Counted from the stretch's first letter, positions 1-8,673 are shown. The stretch is DNA of 64,000 nucleotides from Achromobacter ruhlandii (GCF_902859695.1 NZ_CADIJL010000019.1:1-64000); one strand, 5' to 3'. The notes: a model not told the origin generated them from the letters alone. A program made the numbers and translations.

Positions 1-486
1 TTCATCCAGGCGGATGCGGGCGACGCGGTCGCCTTCGACCTTGCGCTCGATCCACATGAAGATCTCGGTGTAGACCGTCTGCGGACAGGCGTAGCCGCAG
101 AACAGCCGCCCAGCCACCGCGGTGAACAGGAACAGCGCCAGCGCCGAGATCACCAGCAGCACCGCCAGGTAGACCACGTCCTGCGGCCACAGCACCAGGC
201 CGAACAGGTAGAACTTGCGCGCGCCCAGGTCGAACAGCACCGCCTGGCGGCCGTTCCATTGCAGCCACGGCAGGCCGTAGAAGATCAGTTGGGTGAGGAA
301 GACGAAGGCGATGCGCCAGCGCGCGAAGATGCCGCTGACCGAGCGCGGATAGATCTTGCTGCGCACGCCGGCCAGGGTCTGTTCCAGCGTTTCCTGGCCC
401 GGACGCGGCGGCCGCACGTGCGGCCGCCAGGGTGGCGGGTCGCCGCCAGGCGGACTGCTGACGCTTGCGGTTGACCCATCATCCAT
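1..486 (-). CDS. ccoG: Cytochrome c oxidase accessory protein CcoG, N-terminal part (cut by window edge)
   Basis: CcoG (FixG/RdxA) is a membrane iron-sulfur protein needed for maturation of cbb3 oxidase, probably as a copper(II) reductase. The frame is open from the window edge to an ATG at 484-486 and gives 162 residues; no stop is present because the C-terminal part, with the ferredoxin-type clusters, lies outside. Visible are a polar N-terminal tail, two hydrophobic segments (about residues 59-75 and 102-122) and the family motif FCGYACPQTVYTE with its Cys pair just after the second segment. It follows ccoP after a 74-base gap on the same strand, the usual ccoNOQP-ccoG order. Family call is firm. 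Confidence 0.93.
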   Translation of the reverse strand, partial: MDDGSTASVSSPPGGDPPPWRPHVRPPRPGQETLEQTLAGVRSKIYPRSVSGIFARWRIAFVFLTQLIFYGLPWLQWNGRQAVLFDLGARKFYLFGLVLWPQDVVYLAVLLVISALALFLFTAVAGRLFCGYACPQTVYTEIFMWIERKVEGDRVARIRLDE

Positions 487-518
487 GTGCTGCTCCGTGC
501 GGTAAGTCCATGCGATAT

Positions 519-544
519 GGGGGCTGCCGTCGCGGCCTGCCCCC
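519..544 (-). terminator. GC-rich hairpin between ccoP and ccoG
   Basis: Outer arms GGGGGC/GCCCCC and inner arms GCCG/CGGC enclose a TCG loop, with small bulges between the two stems. There is no T-run on the transcribed strand, so it is more likely a partial terminator or an RNA-stability element that lowers ccoG expression relative to ccoNOQP than a true stop. Confidence 0.35.
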
Positions 545-560
545 ACCTATGTGGCGACGC

Positions 561-1514
561 CTAGTTGGCCGAGGCGGCGGCCGAGGCTGGTTGCGGTTGC
601 GCGTCCGGCTTGTTCGACAGGCCCCAGACCCATGCCGTCAGGATCTTGATCTGTTCCGGGGTCAGAATGTCGCCGTGCGCCGGCATGCGGTTCTCGCGCC
701 CATCCAGGATGGTCTTGACGATGGTGGCTTCCGAACTGCCATAGAGCCAGACGTCATCGGTCAGGTTGGGCGCGCCCAGCGCCTGGTTGCCCTTGCCGTC
801 GACACCATGACAGGCCACGCAGAAATTGGCGAACTCGCGCTTGCCGCGGAACACCCGGACCGGGTCGGCCGTCAGGCCCGACAGCGAACGCACGTACTGC
901 GCGATGTCGCCGGCGGTCTTGGGGTCGATGGCCGACTTCCAGGGCGGCATCACGCCGATGCGGCCATTGGTGATGGTCTGCATGATGGCCTCGGGCGAGC
1001 CGCCGTGCAGCCAGTCGCCGTCGGTCAGGTTGGGGAAGCTGGGGCCGCCTTTGGCGTCCGAACCATGGCACTGCGAGCAGGTGTTCAGGAACAGGCGCTG
1101 GCCGATTTCACGGGCGCCCGGATCCGCGGCGATCTGCGGCACCGTCATGGTCTCGAAACGCGCATAGATCGGGCGCACGGCCTCGGCCATTTTGGCCTGT
1201 TGCTGCGCCACCTCGTTGGCACTGCTGTAGCCCAATTGGCCCTTGTACGACCCCAGGCCCGGCATGAAGAACAGGTAGCCCAGCGCGAAGGCGCAGGCCA
1301 GCAGGTACATCCAGGTCCACCAGCCGGGCACCGGGTTGTTCAGTTCGGTGAGGTCGCCGTCCCAGACGTGGCCGGTGTCCTCGACCTGGCCGTTGGCCGG
1401 CTTGGTGCTGAGCCAGCGGCGCTGCGTGTACAGCAGCCACACACACCACACCACGCCGCCGACGGCGACGATCGAGATGAAATACCCCCAGAAGCCATTG
1501 ACGAAATCGCTCAT
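561..1514 (-). CDS. ccoP: cbb3-type cytochrome c oxidase, dihaem subunit III (CcoP/FixP)
   Basis: CcoP is the membrane-anchored dihaem c subunit that passes electrons from soluble cytochrome c to CcoO and CcoN. The 317-residue protein has two membrane segments (about 10-28 and 66-84), as in the long CcoP type, then two periplasmic cytochrome c domains with CSQCH (146-150) and CVACH (232-236). Methionine ligands are likely in the VMPPW and NRMPAHG stretches. A Pro/Ala-rich tail ends the protein. Its ATG overlaps the ccoQ stop (ATGA), so translation is coupled. Length and domain order are normal. Confidence 0.97.
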   Translation of the reverse strand: MSDFVNGFWGYFISIVAVGGVVWCVWLLYTQRRWLSTKPANGQVEDTGHVWDGDLTELNNPVPGWWTWMYLLACAFALGYLFFMPGLGSYKGQLGYSSANEVAQQQAKMAEAVRPIYARFETMTVPQIAADPGAREIGQRLFLNTCSQCHGSDAKGGPSFPNLTDGDWLHGGSPEAIMQTITNGRIGVMPPWKSAIDPKTAGDIAQYVRSLSGLTADPVRVFRGKREFANFCVACHGVDGKGNQALGAPNLTDDVWLYGSSEATIVKTILDGRENRMPAHGDILTPEQIKILTAWVWGLSNKPDAQPQPASAAASAN

Positions 1515-1684
1515 GACCGATCCGCTCCATCTTGTTGTGCCGGCCCGAACTCATCGGGCAGCGCGAACGGCAGCATGGCCGATTCGCTGTTGGCATGCTG
1601 GCGGCCGCGCGAGCAGGCCCACCAGACGATGCCGAAAAAGGTTGCCATCGAAATGGCGGTGACGATTGCGCTCAGCAAAGCCAT
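1511..1684 (-). CDS. ccoQ: cbb3-type oxidase small subunit CcoQ
   Basis: This 57-residue protein has one N-terminal membrane segment (about residues 5-24) followed by WWACSRGR and a short acidic/polar tail, the form expected of CcoQ/FixQ, which stabilises the assembled cbb3 complex. It lies exactly between ccoO (2-base gap) and ccoP (4-base ATGA overlap). Sequence conservation in the family is low, so the call rests on size, topology and position as much as on the sequence. Confidence 0.88.
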   Translation of the reverse strand: MALLSAIVTAISMATFFGIVWWACSRGRQHANSESAMLPFALPDEFGPAQQDGADRS

Positions 1685-1686
1685 GA

Positions 1687-2415
1687 TCAGCCTCCCGACG
1701 CCGCGGGTTGCGTAGCGGCGGCCGCCGGCTGCGCGGCCTTGCGGGCTTCCTCGGCCTTCTTGGCCTCTTCCGCCTTTTTGGCCTGCTGCGCCTTGCGCAC
1801 GCCCACGCCCAGCCCCTGCAGGTAAGCCACCAGCGCGTCCTCTTCGGTCTTGCCCTCGATGGCCTTGGGCGCCGCGGCGATCTCTTCGTCGGTGTACGGC
1901 ACGCCCAGGGCCCGCAGCGCGCGCATGCGCTGGTCGACGTTCTGGCCGGTGATCACGGTCTTCTCCAGCCACGGATAGGCCGGCATGTTGGACTCGGGCA
2001 CCACCTGGCGCGGGTTGCGCAGGTGGATGCGGTGCCAGTCGTCGGAATAGCGCTCGCCCACGCGCGCCAGGTCGGGACCGGTGCGCTTGGAGCCCCACAG
2101 GAACGGATGGTCGAACACCGACTCCGAGGCCAGCGAGTACGAGCCGTAGCGCTGCACTTCGGCGGCCAGCAGGCGCACCTGCTGCGAGTGGCAGCCGACA
2201 CAGCCTTCGCGGATGTAGACGTCGCGCCCCATCAGGCGCAGCGGGCTGTAGGGCTCGACCCCCGCCACCGGCTGCGTGGTGCTGTGCTGGAAGAACAGCG
2301 GCACGATCTGCACCAGCCCGGCGAAGGACACCACCAAGATGCTGGCGATGATCATCCAGCCGATGTTCTTCTCGAGCGTCTGGTGAGAGAAAAAGCCTTG
2401 TTGCTTGTTGGCCAT
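1687..2415 (-). CDS. ccoO: cbb3-type cytochrome c oxidase, monohaem subunit II (CcoO/FixO)
   Basis: CcoO carries one periplasmic haem c on a single N-terminal membrane anchor and feeds electrons to CcoN. Of its 242 residues, about 19-40 are hydrophobic; CVGCH at 72-76 is the haem site, and SNMPAYPWL supplies the probable Met ligand. The C-terminal ~35 residues are an Ala/Lys/Glu-rich helix containing two KAEEAKK-type repeats and an Ala/Pro tail, an extension beyond the conserved family core. It starts 10 bases after ccoN and ends 2 bases before ccoQ, so it is operonic. Confidence 0.97.
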   Translation of the reverse strand: MANKQQGFFSHQTLEKNIGWMIIASILVVSFAGLVQIVPLFFQHSTTQPVAGVEPYSPLRLMGRDVYIREGCVGCHSQQVRLLAAEVQRYGSYSLASESVFDHPFLWGSKRTGPDLARVGERYSDDWHRIHLRNPRQVVPESNMPAYPWLEKTVITGQNVDQRMRALRALGVPYTDEEIAAAPKAIEGKTEEDALVAYLQGLGVGVRKAQQAKKAEEAKKAEEARKAAQPAAAATQPAASGG

Positions 2416-2425
2416 GATGTCCTCG

Positions 2426-3913
2426 TCAAACGGTGGCCGGCGCGGGCGCGGCGACAGCCGGCGCGCGGGTGGTGTGGGGATCGTCCTGCGGGATGGCGGG
2501 GTTGACCGCCTGCGCGCCGCGCACCGTCTTCCACACGTTCCAGGCCATGACCAGCACGCCCGACAGGAACAGCGCCCCGCCCAGCAGACGGATCAGGTAG
2601 TACGGCACCCGCGTCTTGAGTTCTTCGACGAAGCTGTAGACCAGCGTGCCGTCGGCGGCGGTGTCGCGCCACATCAGGCCCTGCTGCACCCCGGCGATCC
2701 ACATCGCGGCGATGTACAGCACCACGCCGATGGTGGCGATCCAGAAGTGCAGCTCGATGGCCTTGACGCTGTACATCTTCTCGCGGCCATACAGGCGCGG
2801 GATCAGGTAGTAGAGCGAGCCGAACGAGATCATCGCGACCCAGCCCAGGGCGCCGGAGTGCACGTGGCCGATGGTCCAGTCGGTGTAGTGCGACAGGGCG
2901 TTCACGGTGCGGATCGACATCATCGAGCCTTCGAACGTGGCCATGCCGTAGAACGACAGCGCGGTCACCATGAACTTCAGGATCGGATCGGTGCGCAGCT
3001 TGTACCAGGCGCCCTGCAGCGTCATGATGCCGTTGATCATGCCGCCCCACGACGGCGCCAGCAGGATCAGCGAGAACGTCATGCCCAGCGACTGGGTCCA
3101 GTCGGGCAGCGAGGTGTACAGCAGATGGTGCGGACCGGCCCACATGTAGGTGAAGGCCAGCGCCCAGAAGTGGACGATGGACAGGCGGTACGAATAGATC
3201 GGACGGCCGGCCTGCTTGGGCACGAAGTAATACATCATGCCCAGGAAGCTGGTGGTCAGGAAGAAGCCCACCGCGTTGTGGCCGTACCACCACTGCACCA
3301 TGGCGTCCTGCACGCCGGCGTAGGCCGAGTAGGACTTCCACAGCGTCACCGGCATCTCGATGTTGTTGAAGATGTGCAGGATGGCGATGGTGAGGATGTA
3401 CGAGCCGAAGAACCAGTTGGCCACGTAGATGTGCTTGGAGCGGCGCTTGATGATGGTGCCGAAGAACACGATGGCATAGGCCACCCAGACCAGCGTGATC
3501 AGGATGTCGATGGGCCATTCGAGTTCGGCGTATTCCTTGCTGCTGGTGTAGCCCAGCGGCAGGGTGATGGCGGCGGCCACGATGACCGCCTGCCAGCCCC
3601 AGAACGTGAACGCGGCCAGCTTGTCACAGAAAATGCGGGTCTGACAGGTGCGCTGGACCACGTAGTACGAGGTTGCGAACAGCGCGCTGCCGCCGAAGGC
3701 GAAGATCACGGCGTTGGTGTGCAGCGGACGCAGGCGGCCGTAGCTGAGCCAGGCGGTGTCGAAATTCAACTGAGGCCAAATCAGCTGCGCGGCGAGAAAA
3801 ACGCCCACAGCCATGCCGACAATGCCCCAGACCACGGTCATGAGCGCGAACTGCCTCACGATCCTGTAGTTGAAGGTGTCGGCCTTGCTTGCGATTGCGG
3901 CGCAATCGTTCAT
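2426..3913 (-). CDS. ccoN: cbb3-type cytochrome c oxidase catalytic subunit I (CcoN/FixN)
   Basis: CcoN is the haem-copper subunit that reduces O2 with high affinity. The 495-residue polytopic protein keeps the metal-ligand motifs: LHTNAVIF (low-spin haem), [11 protein letters not shown] (CuB His and cross-linked Tyr region), GPHHLLYT (the His pair) and HVHSGALGW near the C-terminus. The frame stays open upstream to 4006, but the ATG at 3911-3913 was chosen: it has a purine-rich GGGGGAAGGG upstream and lies about 38 bases after the predicted transcript start. First gene of the ccoNOQPG operon, behind an FNR/Anr-type promoter. Confidence 0.97.
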   Translation of the reverse strand: MNDCAAIASKADTFNYRIVRQFALMTVVWGIVGMAVGVFLAAQLIWPQLNFDTAWLSYGRLRPLHTNAVIFAFGGSALFATSYYVVQRTCQTRIFCDKLAAFTFWGWQAVIVAAAITLPLGYTSSKEYAELEWPIDILITLVWVAYAIVFFGTIIKRRSKHIYVANWFFGSYILTIAILHIFNNIEMPVTLWKSYSAYAGVQDAMVQWWYGHNAVGFFLTTSFLGMMYYFVPKQAGRPIYSYRLSIVHFWALAFTYMWAGPHHLLYTSLPDWTQSLGMTFSLILLAPSWGGMINGIMTLQGAWYKLRTDPILKFMVTALSFYGMATFEGSMMSIRTVNALSHYTDWTIGHVHSGALGWVAMISFGSLYYLIPRLYGREKMYSVKAIELHFWIATIGVVLYIAAMWIAGVQQGLMWRDTAADGTLVYSFVEELKTRVPYYLIRLLGGALFLSGVLVMAWNVWKTVRGAQAVNPAIPQDDPHTTRAPAVAAPAPATV

Positions 3914-3957
3914 CACCCTTCCCCCAAACAAAAAGAAACAAGTAGCTCCAGGTTTCA

Positions 3958-3999
3958 ATGATGGGGGGTCGCGGGTAAAGCGGGGTTGATGTGCGTCAA
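3958..3999 (-). promoter_or_regulatory. FNR/Anr-dependent promoter of ccoNOQPG
   Basis: An FNR/Anr box reads TTGACGCACATCAA on the minus strand (3986-3999), one base off TTGAT-N4-ATCAA. Its centre at 3992.5 puts a class II transcript start at 3951, and the predicted -10 window (3958-3963) holds CATCAT, 4 of 6 matches to TATAAT. This exact box-to-(-10) spacing supports oxygen-limited activation, which is the known regulation of cbb3 operons. Confidence 0.8.
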
Positions 4000-4123
4000 A
4001 CCCCATTGCTCGCGCAGGGGAACCCGCGGCGCGGCGGCAACGTCGATGGCGCGGACGCCGGCCAAGGCCGGGCGGGCGGCCAGCGAACGGCCGCCGCGAG
4101 ACGCCTGGAGGGATCGCGCGATC

Positions 4124-4285
4124 CTAGCCGCGCGAGGCCGGCCCGCTATCGTCGTCGCGCAGGATGGCGGTGCCGGCGTTGTCGGTGTCGTCGTATTGGC
4201 CGTTGAACACGGCCCACCACAGCGACACGCCGATCGCCAGCACGAACAGCAGCGACAGGGGCAGCAACAGGTAGAGGATGGTCAT
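4124..4285 (-). CDS. ccoS: cbb3-type oxidase assembly protein CcoS
   Basis: CcoS is a one-helix membrane protein needed to insert haem b and copper into cbb3 oxidase. The 53-residue product has the family pattern: hydrophobic N-terminal helix (about 3-26), then WWAVFNGQYDD, an acidic stretch and a short polar tail. Its ATG overlaps the stop of the upstream CcoI-like gene by 4 bases, so the two are co-translated; in other bacteria ccoS also follows ccoI. Confidence 0.92.
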   Translation of the reverse strand: MTILYLLLPLSLLFVLAIGVSLWWAVFNGQYDDTDNAGTAILRDDDSGPASRG

Positions 4286-5256
4286 GGCGCGGCTTCCAGC
4301 GCGCCGTCGGGCGCCGGGCTGCCGGACCAGTCGCGGCGCGACAGCCGCCACGAGTTGTAGGCCACCGCCAGCGACGACAGCAGCATGGTGATGGCCGCCA
4401 GCCAGGGCGTGACCCAGCCGACCAGCGCCAGCGGCGTCATCAGCAGGTGCCAGGCCAGCGAGCCATGCAGGTTCTGGCGCGCCTTGCGTTGCGCCTCGGC
4501 CAGCAGCGCGTCCAGCGCCGCGTCGGGCATGGACGGATGCGCCGCCAGCGCCGCATGGGCCGACGCCATGGCGGTGGGCACCGCCATCGACATGGCACAG
4601 GGACAGCTCATCACCAGCAGCGCCACCATCACCGGGATGCTGTGGGCCGGATCGATCCAGGCCCAGACCGCCGCCGCGCCCAGCGCCAGCGCCACCTGCG
4701 CCATGACGAAGCGCGAGGCCAGCCGGTCGGCGCCGGCGCCCAGCAGTTGGCGTTGCGCCTCGACCCGGGCGTGGCGCTGGCCGCCGGCGCTGCCGCCGAA
4801 CGACTGGCGCGCGCACAGTTCCAGGTAGCGCGCCGTCAGCAGGAAGGCCACGAACATGGTGACCGAATCGAAATAGACCTCGCCGTGGCCGGTGTAGGTG
4901 GCGTGCACGCTGGGAATGAAGGCGGCGACGATGCCCAGCGCCACCGGCACGTCCATGCCGGCGCGGCCCTGGCGCAGGTTGGCGCCGGCGTGGCGCCAGA
5001 TCGGCCAGGCCGAATACAGCACCACCGGCACCGTCAGGGCCAGGCTGGCCCAGTTCATCAGCACGATGGCCCAGTCGAGCGTATCAAGGGCGTCCTTGGG
5101 GATGCCCTCGTGGCGCAGGTAGCCCGGCCAGGCGAACATCATCACCTGCATCATCGCCAGCCACGCCAGCGACAGGCGCACCAGCGCATGCCGGCGCTGC
5201 TGGCGCTCGGCGTCGGACAGGGATGGCGGGACGGCGAAGATGGATTTTGCTCGCAT
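4282..5256 (-). CDS. CcoI/FixI-like P1B-ATPase membrane core lacking all cytoplasmic catalytic domains
   Basis: Full-length CcoI is a copper P-type ATPase (about 720-830 residues) that supplies copper to cbb3 oxidase. This 324-residue protein keeps only the membrane part: the CcoI signature MMQVMMF (36-41), the next helices to about residue 148, the copper-binding CPC (218-220) helix and the last helix pair, including ARQNL (259-263) and SSLAVAYNS. The N-terminal HMA domain, the actuator domain (no TGE; only ~25 residues remain at 150-176) and the P/N domains (no DKTGT; ~20 residues remain at 238-258) are missing, yet the frame is intact. It sits behind its own FNR box and is coupled to ccoS. 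It cannot be an ATPase; it may be a passive copper channel or a docking partner. Confidence 0.85.
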   Translation of the reverse strand: MRAKSIFAVPPSLSDAERQQRRHALVRLSLAWLAMMQVMMFAWPGYLRHEGIPKDALDTLDWAIVLMNWASLALTVPVVLYSAWPIWRHAGANLRQGRAGMDVPVALGIVAAFIPSVHATYTGHGEVYFDSVTMFVAFLLTARYLELCARQSFGGSAGGQRHARVEAQRQLLGAGADRLASRFVMAQVALALGAAAVWAWIDPAHSIPVMVALLVMSCPCAMSMAVPTAMASAHAALAAHPSMPDAALDALLAEAQRKARQNLHGSLAWHLLMTPLALVGWVTPWLAAITMLLSSLAVAYNSWRLSRRDWSGSPAPDGALEAAP

Positions 5257-5262
5257 GCGCCG

Positions 5263-5304
5263 ATGCTACCCAGCGCCGCCGGCGCTCGCCTTGACCTGGA
5301 TCAA
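5263..5304 (-). promoter_or_regulatory. FNR/Anr-type promoter of the CcoI-like gene and ccoS
   Basis: The minus strand carries TTGATCCAGGTCAA (5291-5304), again one base off the FNR/Anr consensus. The class II transcript start predicted from its centre (5297.5) is 5256, the A of the start codon, and the matching -10 window (5263-5268) reads TAGCAT (4 of 6). If the ATG is right, this mRNA is leaderless or nearly so. Confidence 0.72.
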
Positions 5305-5440
5305 GGCACGCCGGGCGATTTGCCCGGGCACGGCGCGCGGCGGCCTTGCAGAATTGCCGTCCCACAAGCGCAGGCGCGGCATTGCCAGAGGATCCGCGAA
5401 AGCTCCCCTGGCCCGCGGGGCCGCCCGCTGGCGCCCGCCT

Positions 5441-6709
5441 TCAGGGCCGTTGGGCGCGCAGCACGGCGATCACCGCCCGCATCAGCGTGTCCAGCTCGTC
5501 CGGGGCGATGGTCAGCGCCGGCGTCAAATACACCACATTGCCGAACGGCCGCACCCAGACGCCGGCCTCGACCAGGCGGCGCTTCAGGGCCTCGCGGTCG
5601 TCGATGCGGTCCAGCTCGACCACGCCGATCGCGCCCAGCACCCGCACGTCGCGCACCCAGGCCAGCTCGCGGCACGGCGCCAGCCCCGCCGCCAGGGCGG
5701 TCGACAGCGCCCGCGCCTGCGCCAGGCGCGGCTCGCTCTCGAACAGGTCGAGCGACGCATTGGCGGCGGCGCAGGCCAGCGCGTTGCCCATGAAGGTCGG
5801 GCCGTGCATCAGGGCGTGCGAGGGATCGTCCGACCAGAAGGCGTCGAACACCCGGCTGCTGGCCACCGTGGCGGCCAGCGGCAGCGTGCCGCCGGTCAGC
5901 GCCTTGGACAGCGTGATGATGTCGGGGCGGATGCCGGCCTGCTCGAACGCGAACAGGGTGCCGGTGCGGCCGAAGCCGGTGAAGATCTCGTCGAAGATCA
6001 GCAGCAGGCCATGGCGGTCGGCCAGCCGGCGCAGCCGCCGCAGCACCTCGGGGTCGTGCAGCAGCATGCCGCCGGCGCCCTGCACCAGCGGTTCGACCAG
6101 GATGCCGGCCAGTTGCGGGCCGCGCGTCTCCAGGAAGGCGTCGAGCCGGGCCATGGCGGCGTCGTCGCGCGGCAGGTCGACAATGTCGTGCTCGGCCAGC
6201 ATGCCGCGGAACAGGCTGTGCATGCCCTCGTCGGGGTCGCACACCGCCATGGTGCCGAAGGTGTCGCCGTGGTAGCCGCCGCGAAAGGCCAGGAAGCGGC
6301 TGCGGCCGCGCTCGCCCTGGTTGAGCCAGAACTGTACCGCCATCTTCATGGCGACTTCCACCGCCACCGAGCCGGAGTCCGTGTAGAACACGCGGTCCAG
6401 CCCCGGTCCCAGCAGGGCCGCCAGGCGCCGCGCCAGGGTCAGCGCGGGTTCATGGGTCAGGCCGCCGAACATGACGTGCGGCATGGCGTCCAGCTGCGCC
6501 CGCACCGCCTGGGCGATATGCGGGTGGTTGTAGCCGTGGCAGGCGGTCCACCAGGACGCCACGCCGTCGATCAATTGGCGGCCGTCGGCCAGCTCCAGGC
6601 GGCTGCCGTGGCTGCGCACCACCGGCAACGGCGGCGTCGCGGTCTTCATCTGGGCGTAGGGCTGCCAGATATGCGGCTGGCCCCGGGCCACCCAGTCAGG
6701 CGTCTGCAT
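5441..6709 (-). CDS. bioA: Adenosylmethionine-8-amino-7-oxononanoate aminotransferase (DAPA synthase)
   Basis: BioA transfers the amino group of AdoMet to 8-amino-7-oxononanoate (KAPA), giving 7,8-diaminononanoate; it is a cytoplasmic PLP enzyme. The 422-residue protein is normal for the family and shows WWTACHGY near the substrate site, GGYHGDTFGTM, DEIFTGFGRTG around the PLP-pyridine Asp (240) and the Schiff-base lysine in TLSKALTGG (Lys269). The start has a good GGAGG 5 bases upstream. It is divergent from bioF, 114 bases away, and shares a control region with the rest of the biotin genes. Confidence 0.97.
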   Translation of the reverse strand: MQTPDWVARGQPHIWQPYAQMKTATPPLPVVRSHGSRLELADGRQLIDGVASWWTACHGYNHPHIAQAVRAQLDAMPHVMFGGLTHEPALTLARRLAALLGPGLDRVFYTDSGSVAVEVAMKMAVQFWLNQGERGRSRFLAFRGGYHGDTFGTMAVCDPDEGMHSLFRGMLAEHDIVDLPRDDAAMARLDAFLETRGPQLAGILVEPLVQGAGGMLLHDPEVLRRLRRLADRHGLLLIFDEIFTGFGRTGTLFAFEQAGIRPDIITLSKALTGGTLPLAATVASSRVFDAFWSDDPSHALMHGPTFMGNALACAAANASLDLFESEPRLAQARALSTALAAGLAPCRELAWVRDVRVLGAIGVVELDRIDDREALKRRLVEAGVWVRPFGNVVYLTPALTIAPDELDTLMRAVIAVLRAQRP

Positions 6710-6722
6710 GTTTCACCTCCAC

Positions 6723-6741
6723 TACAATGGCTCGCATTCTA
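6723..6741. promoter_or_regulatory. Candidate overlapping -10 elements between bioA and bioF
   Basis: A plus-strand TACAAT (6723-6728) and a minus-strand TAGAAT (6736-6741), each 5 of 6 to TATAAT, lie 7 bases apart in the bioA/bioF gap. The minus one would start bioA transcription about 20 bases before its ATG. No good -35 was seen for either and no E. coli-type BirA operator was recognised, so this is tentative. Confidence 0.35.
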
Positions 6742-6823
6742 CGGCCGGGGGCCTGACGGCGCTGTTAACGGCCGCGGCCCGACCGCGGGACGCCCCCGCC
6801 GCCGGCCGCCGCAGGAAATCGTG

Positions 6824-8008
6824 ATGTCCAAGCTGGATCCCCTCTTTTCTTCCGAACTGGCGCAAGCCGAATCGCGCCGCGTGCGGCGCCGGCTGCGCAC
6901 CGCCGCCGCCGCGCCCGCCGGCCGCATCGCGCTGGACGGCGTCCCGGCGCTGAACTTCTCCAGCAACGACTACCTGGGCCTGTCCAAGCACCCGCTGCTG
7001 ATCGAGCGCTCGCGCGAATGGGCCGCCCGCCACGGCGCCGGCGCGCAGGCCTCGCGGCTGGTGTGCGGCAATCTCGACCTGCACGAGCAGGTCGAGGCCA
7101 AGCTGGCCCGCCTGAAGGGCACCGAGGCCGCGCTGCTGCTGGCCTCCGGCTGGCAGGCCAACGCCGCCGTGCTGCCCGCGCTGCTGCGCGCGGCCGCAGG
7201 CCAGGGCGAGGTGCAGGTCTACGCCGACAAGCTCAACCACGCCAGCCTGCACCACGGCTGCCAGGCGGCGGGCGTGCGGCAGATCCGCTTCCGCCACAAT
7301 GACCTGGACCACCTGGAAGCCTTGCTGGCGGCGCGCGCCGACCCGTCAGCGCGGCCCGCCGCGCGCTTCATCATCACCGAAAGCGTCTTCAGCATGGACG
7401 GCGACCGCACCGACGTGGCGCGGCTGGCGGCGCTGGCCGAGCGCTACCAGGCCTTCGTCTACCTGGACGAAGCCCACGCCACCGGCGTGCTGGGACCGGG
7501 CGGCATGGGGCTGGCGGGGCTGGCGCCGGGCGGTATCGACCTGGCCATGGGCACCTTCAGCAAGGCGCTGGGCGGCTTCGGCGCCTACGTGGCCGGCTCG
7601 CGCGCGCTCTGCGACTACCTGGTCAACGCCTGTTCGGGTTTCATCTACACCACCGCCCTGCCGCCTTCCGTGCTGGGCGCGATGGACGCCGCGCTCGACC
7701 TGGTGCCGACGCTGGACGCCGAACGCGCCCGGCTGGCCGCCTCGGGCGAACGCCTGCGCGCCGCGCTCCGCGGCCTGGGCGTGGACAGCGGAGACTCGTC
7801 CACCCAGATCGTGCCCGCCATCGTCGGCGACGAGGCCCGCGCCCTGGCGCTGGCGGCGGCGCTGGAACAACGCGGCCTGCTGGCCGTGGCGATCCGCCCG
7901 CCCACCGTGCCGGCCGGCACCAGCCGCCTGCGCATCGCCCTGAGCGCGGCACACCGCGACGCCGATGTCGACCAACTGATCGACGGCCTGACGGCCACGC
8001 TCGCCTGA
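6824..8008 (+). CDS. bioF: 8-amino-7-oxononanoate synthase (KAPA synthase)
   Basis: BioF condenses pimeloyl-ACP with L-alanine to give KAPA, CO2 and ACP. The 394-residue PLP enzyme shows NFSSNDYLGLSKHP near the N-terminus, YLDEAHATGVLG with the PLP Asp and His, and the Schiff-base lysine in TFSKALGG (Lys247). The frame is open far upstream, but the ATG at 6824 follows GCAGGA and matches the family start. Its TGA shares a base with the next gene's ATG (TGATG), so the biotin operon is translationally coupled. Confidence 0.97.
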   Translation: MSKLDPLFSSELAQAESRRVRRRLRTAAAAPAGRIALDGVPALNFSSNDYLGLSKHPLLIERSREWAARHGAGAQASRLVCGNLDLHEQVEAKLARLKGTEAALLLASGWQANAAVLPALLRAAAGQGEVQVYADKLNHASLHHGCQAAGVRQIRFRHNDLDHLEALLAARADPSARPAARFIITESVFSMDGDRTDVARLAALAERYQAFVYLDEAHATGVLGPGGMGLAGLAPGGIDLAMGTFSKALGGFGAYVAGSRALCDYLVNACSGFIYTTALPPSVLGAMDAALDLVPTLDAERARLAASGERLRAALRGLGVDSGDSSTQIVPAIVGDEARALALAAALEQRGLLAVAIRPPTVPAGTSRLRIALSAAHRDADVDQLIDGLTATLA

Positions 8009-8673
8009 TGCCGGCCGCCGCTCCTGTCCGCCCCACCCTGCTGTTCGTGCATGGCTGGGCCTTCGACGCCGCATTCTGGGGGCCGCTGGCCGCCGCGCTG
8101 GCCGACTGGCCGCAGGCCATGGCCGACGCCGGCTATTTCGGTCCGGCCCATACGCCCGCGCCCGCCGGCCCGGTGCTGGCCATCGGCCACTCGCTGGGCG
8201 CGCTGCGGCTGCTGGGCGAACCGCCGCCCGGCTGCCTGGGCCTGGTGGCGATCAACGGCTTTGCCCGCTTCGGCGCGGCCGCCGACTTCCCCGAAGGCGT
8301 GCCGGCCCGCATGCTGGACCGCATGTTGAACCGCCTGGCGGCGCAGCCCGAAACCGTGCTGCGCGATTTCCGCCAGCGCTGCGGCGACACCAGCGCCATC
8401 GGCGTCCCCCAGGTCGAACCGCTGGCGCGCGACCTGCGGCTCCTGCGCGACGCCGACCAGCGCGCCGCGCTGGCGGCGCTGCCGGTGCCGCTGCTGGCGC
8501 TGGCGGGCGCGGCCGACCCGATCGCCACCGCGCCGATGACGACGGCGGGCTTCGGCGCCGCCATCGAGATCCACTGGCGGGAGCACGGCGGCCACCTGCT
8601 GCCGCTGACCGACACCGACTGGTGCGCGCGGCGCATCCGCGCCTTCCTGGCCCGCGTGGCGCCCGCCGCATGA
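8008..8673 (+). CDS. Alpha/beta-hydrolase in the biotin operon, probable pimeloyl-ACP methyl ester esterase (BioH-type role)
   Basis: By position it should release the methyl group that BioC adds, as BioH, BioG, BioJ, BioK or BioV do elsewhere. The 221 residues hold an HGW oxyanion motif (about 15-17), the nucleophile motif GHSLG (serine near 54), an acid in GAADPIA and a histidine in EHGGHLLP. It is shorter than E. coli BioH (256 residues): the stretch between HGW and GHSLG is only about 40 residues, and the lid region resembles BioH only weakly. It overlaps bioF by 1 base and bioC by 4. I cannot assign it to one of the named esterase subfamilies. Confidence 0.75.
   Translation: MPAAAPVRPTLLFVHGWAFDAAFWGPLAAALADWPQAMADAGYFGPAHTPAPAGPVLAIGHSLGALRLLGEPPPGCLGLVAINGFARFGAAADFPEGVPARMLDRMLNRLAAQPETVLRDFRQRCGDTSAIGVPQVEPLARDLRLLRDADQRAALAALPVPLLALAGAADPIATAPMTTAGFGAAIEIHWREHGGHLLPLTDTDWCARRIRAFLARVAPAA

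Noticed and set aside
5240-8008. A 922-codon open frame covering bioF and the strand opposite bioA
   Set aside because: Only its last 394 codons are BioF. The upstream part is the GC-driven shadow of bioA and has no domain.
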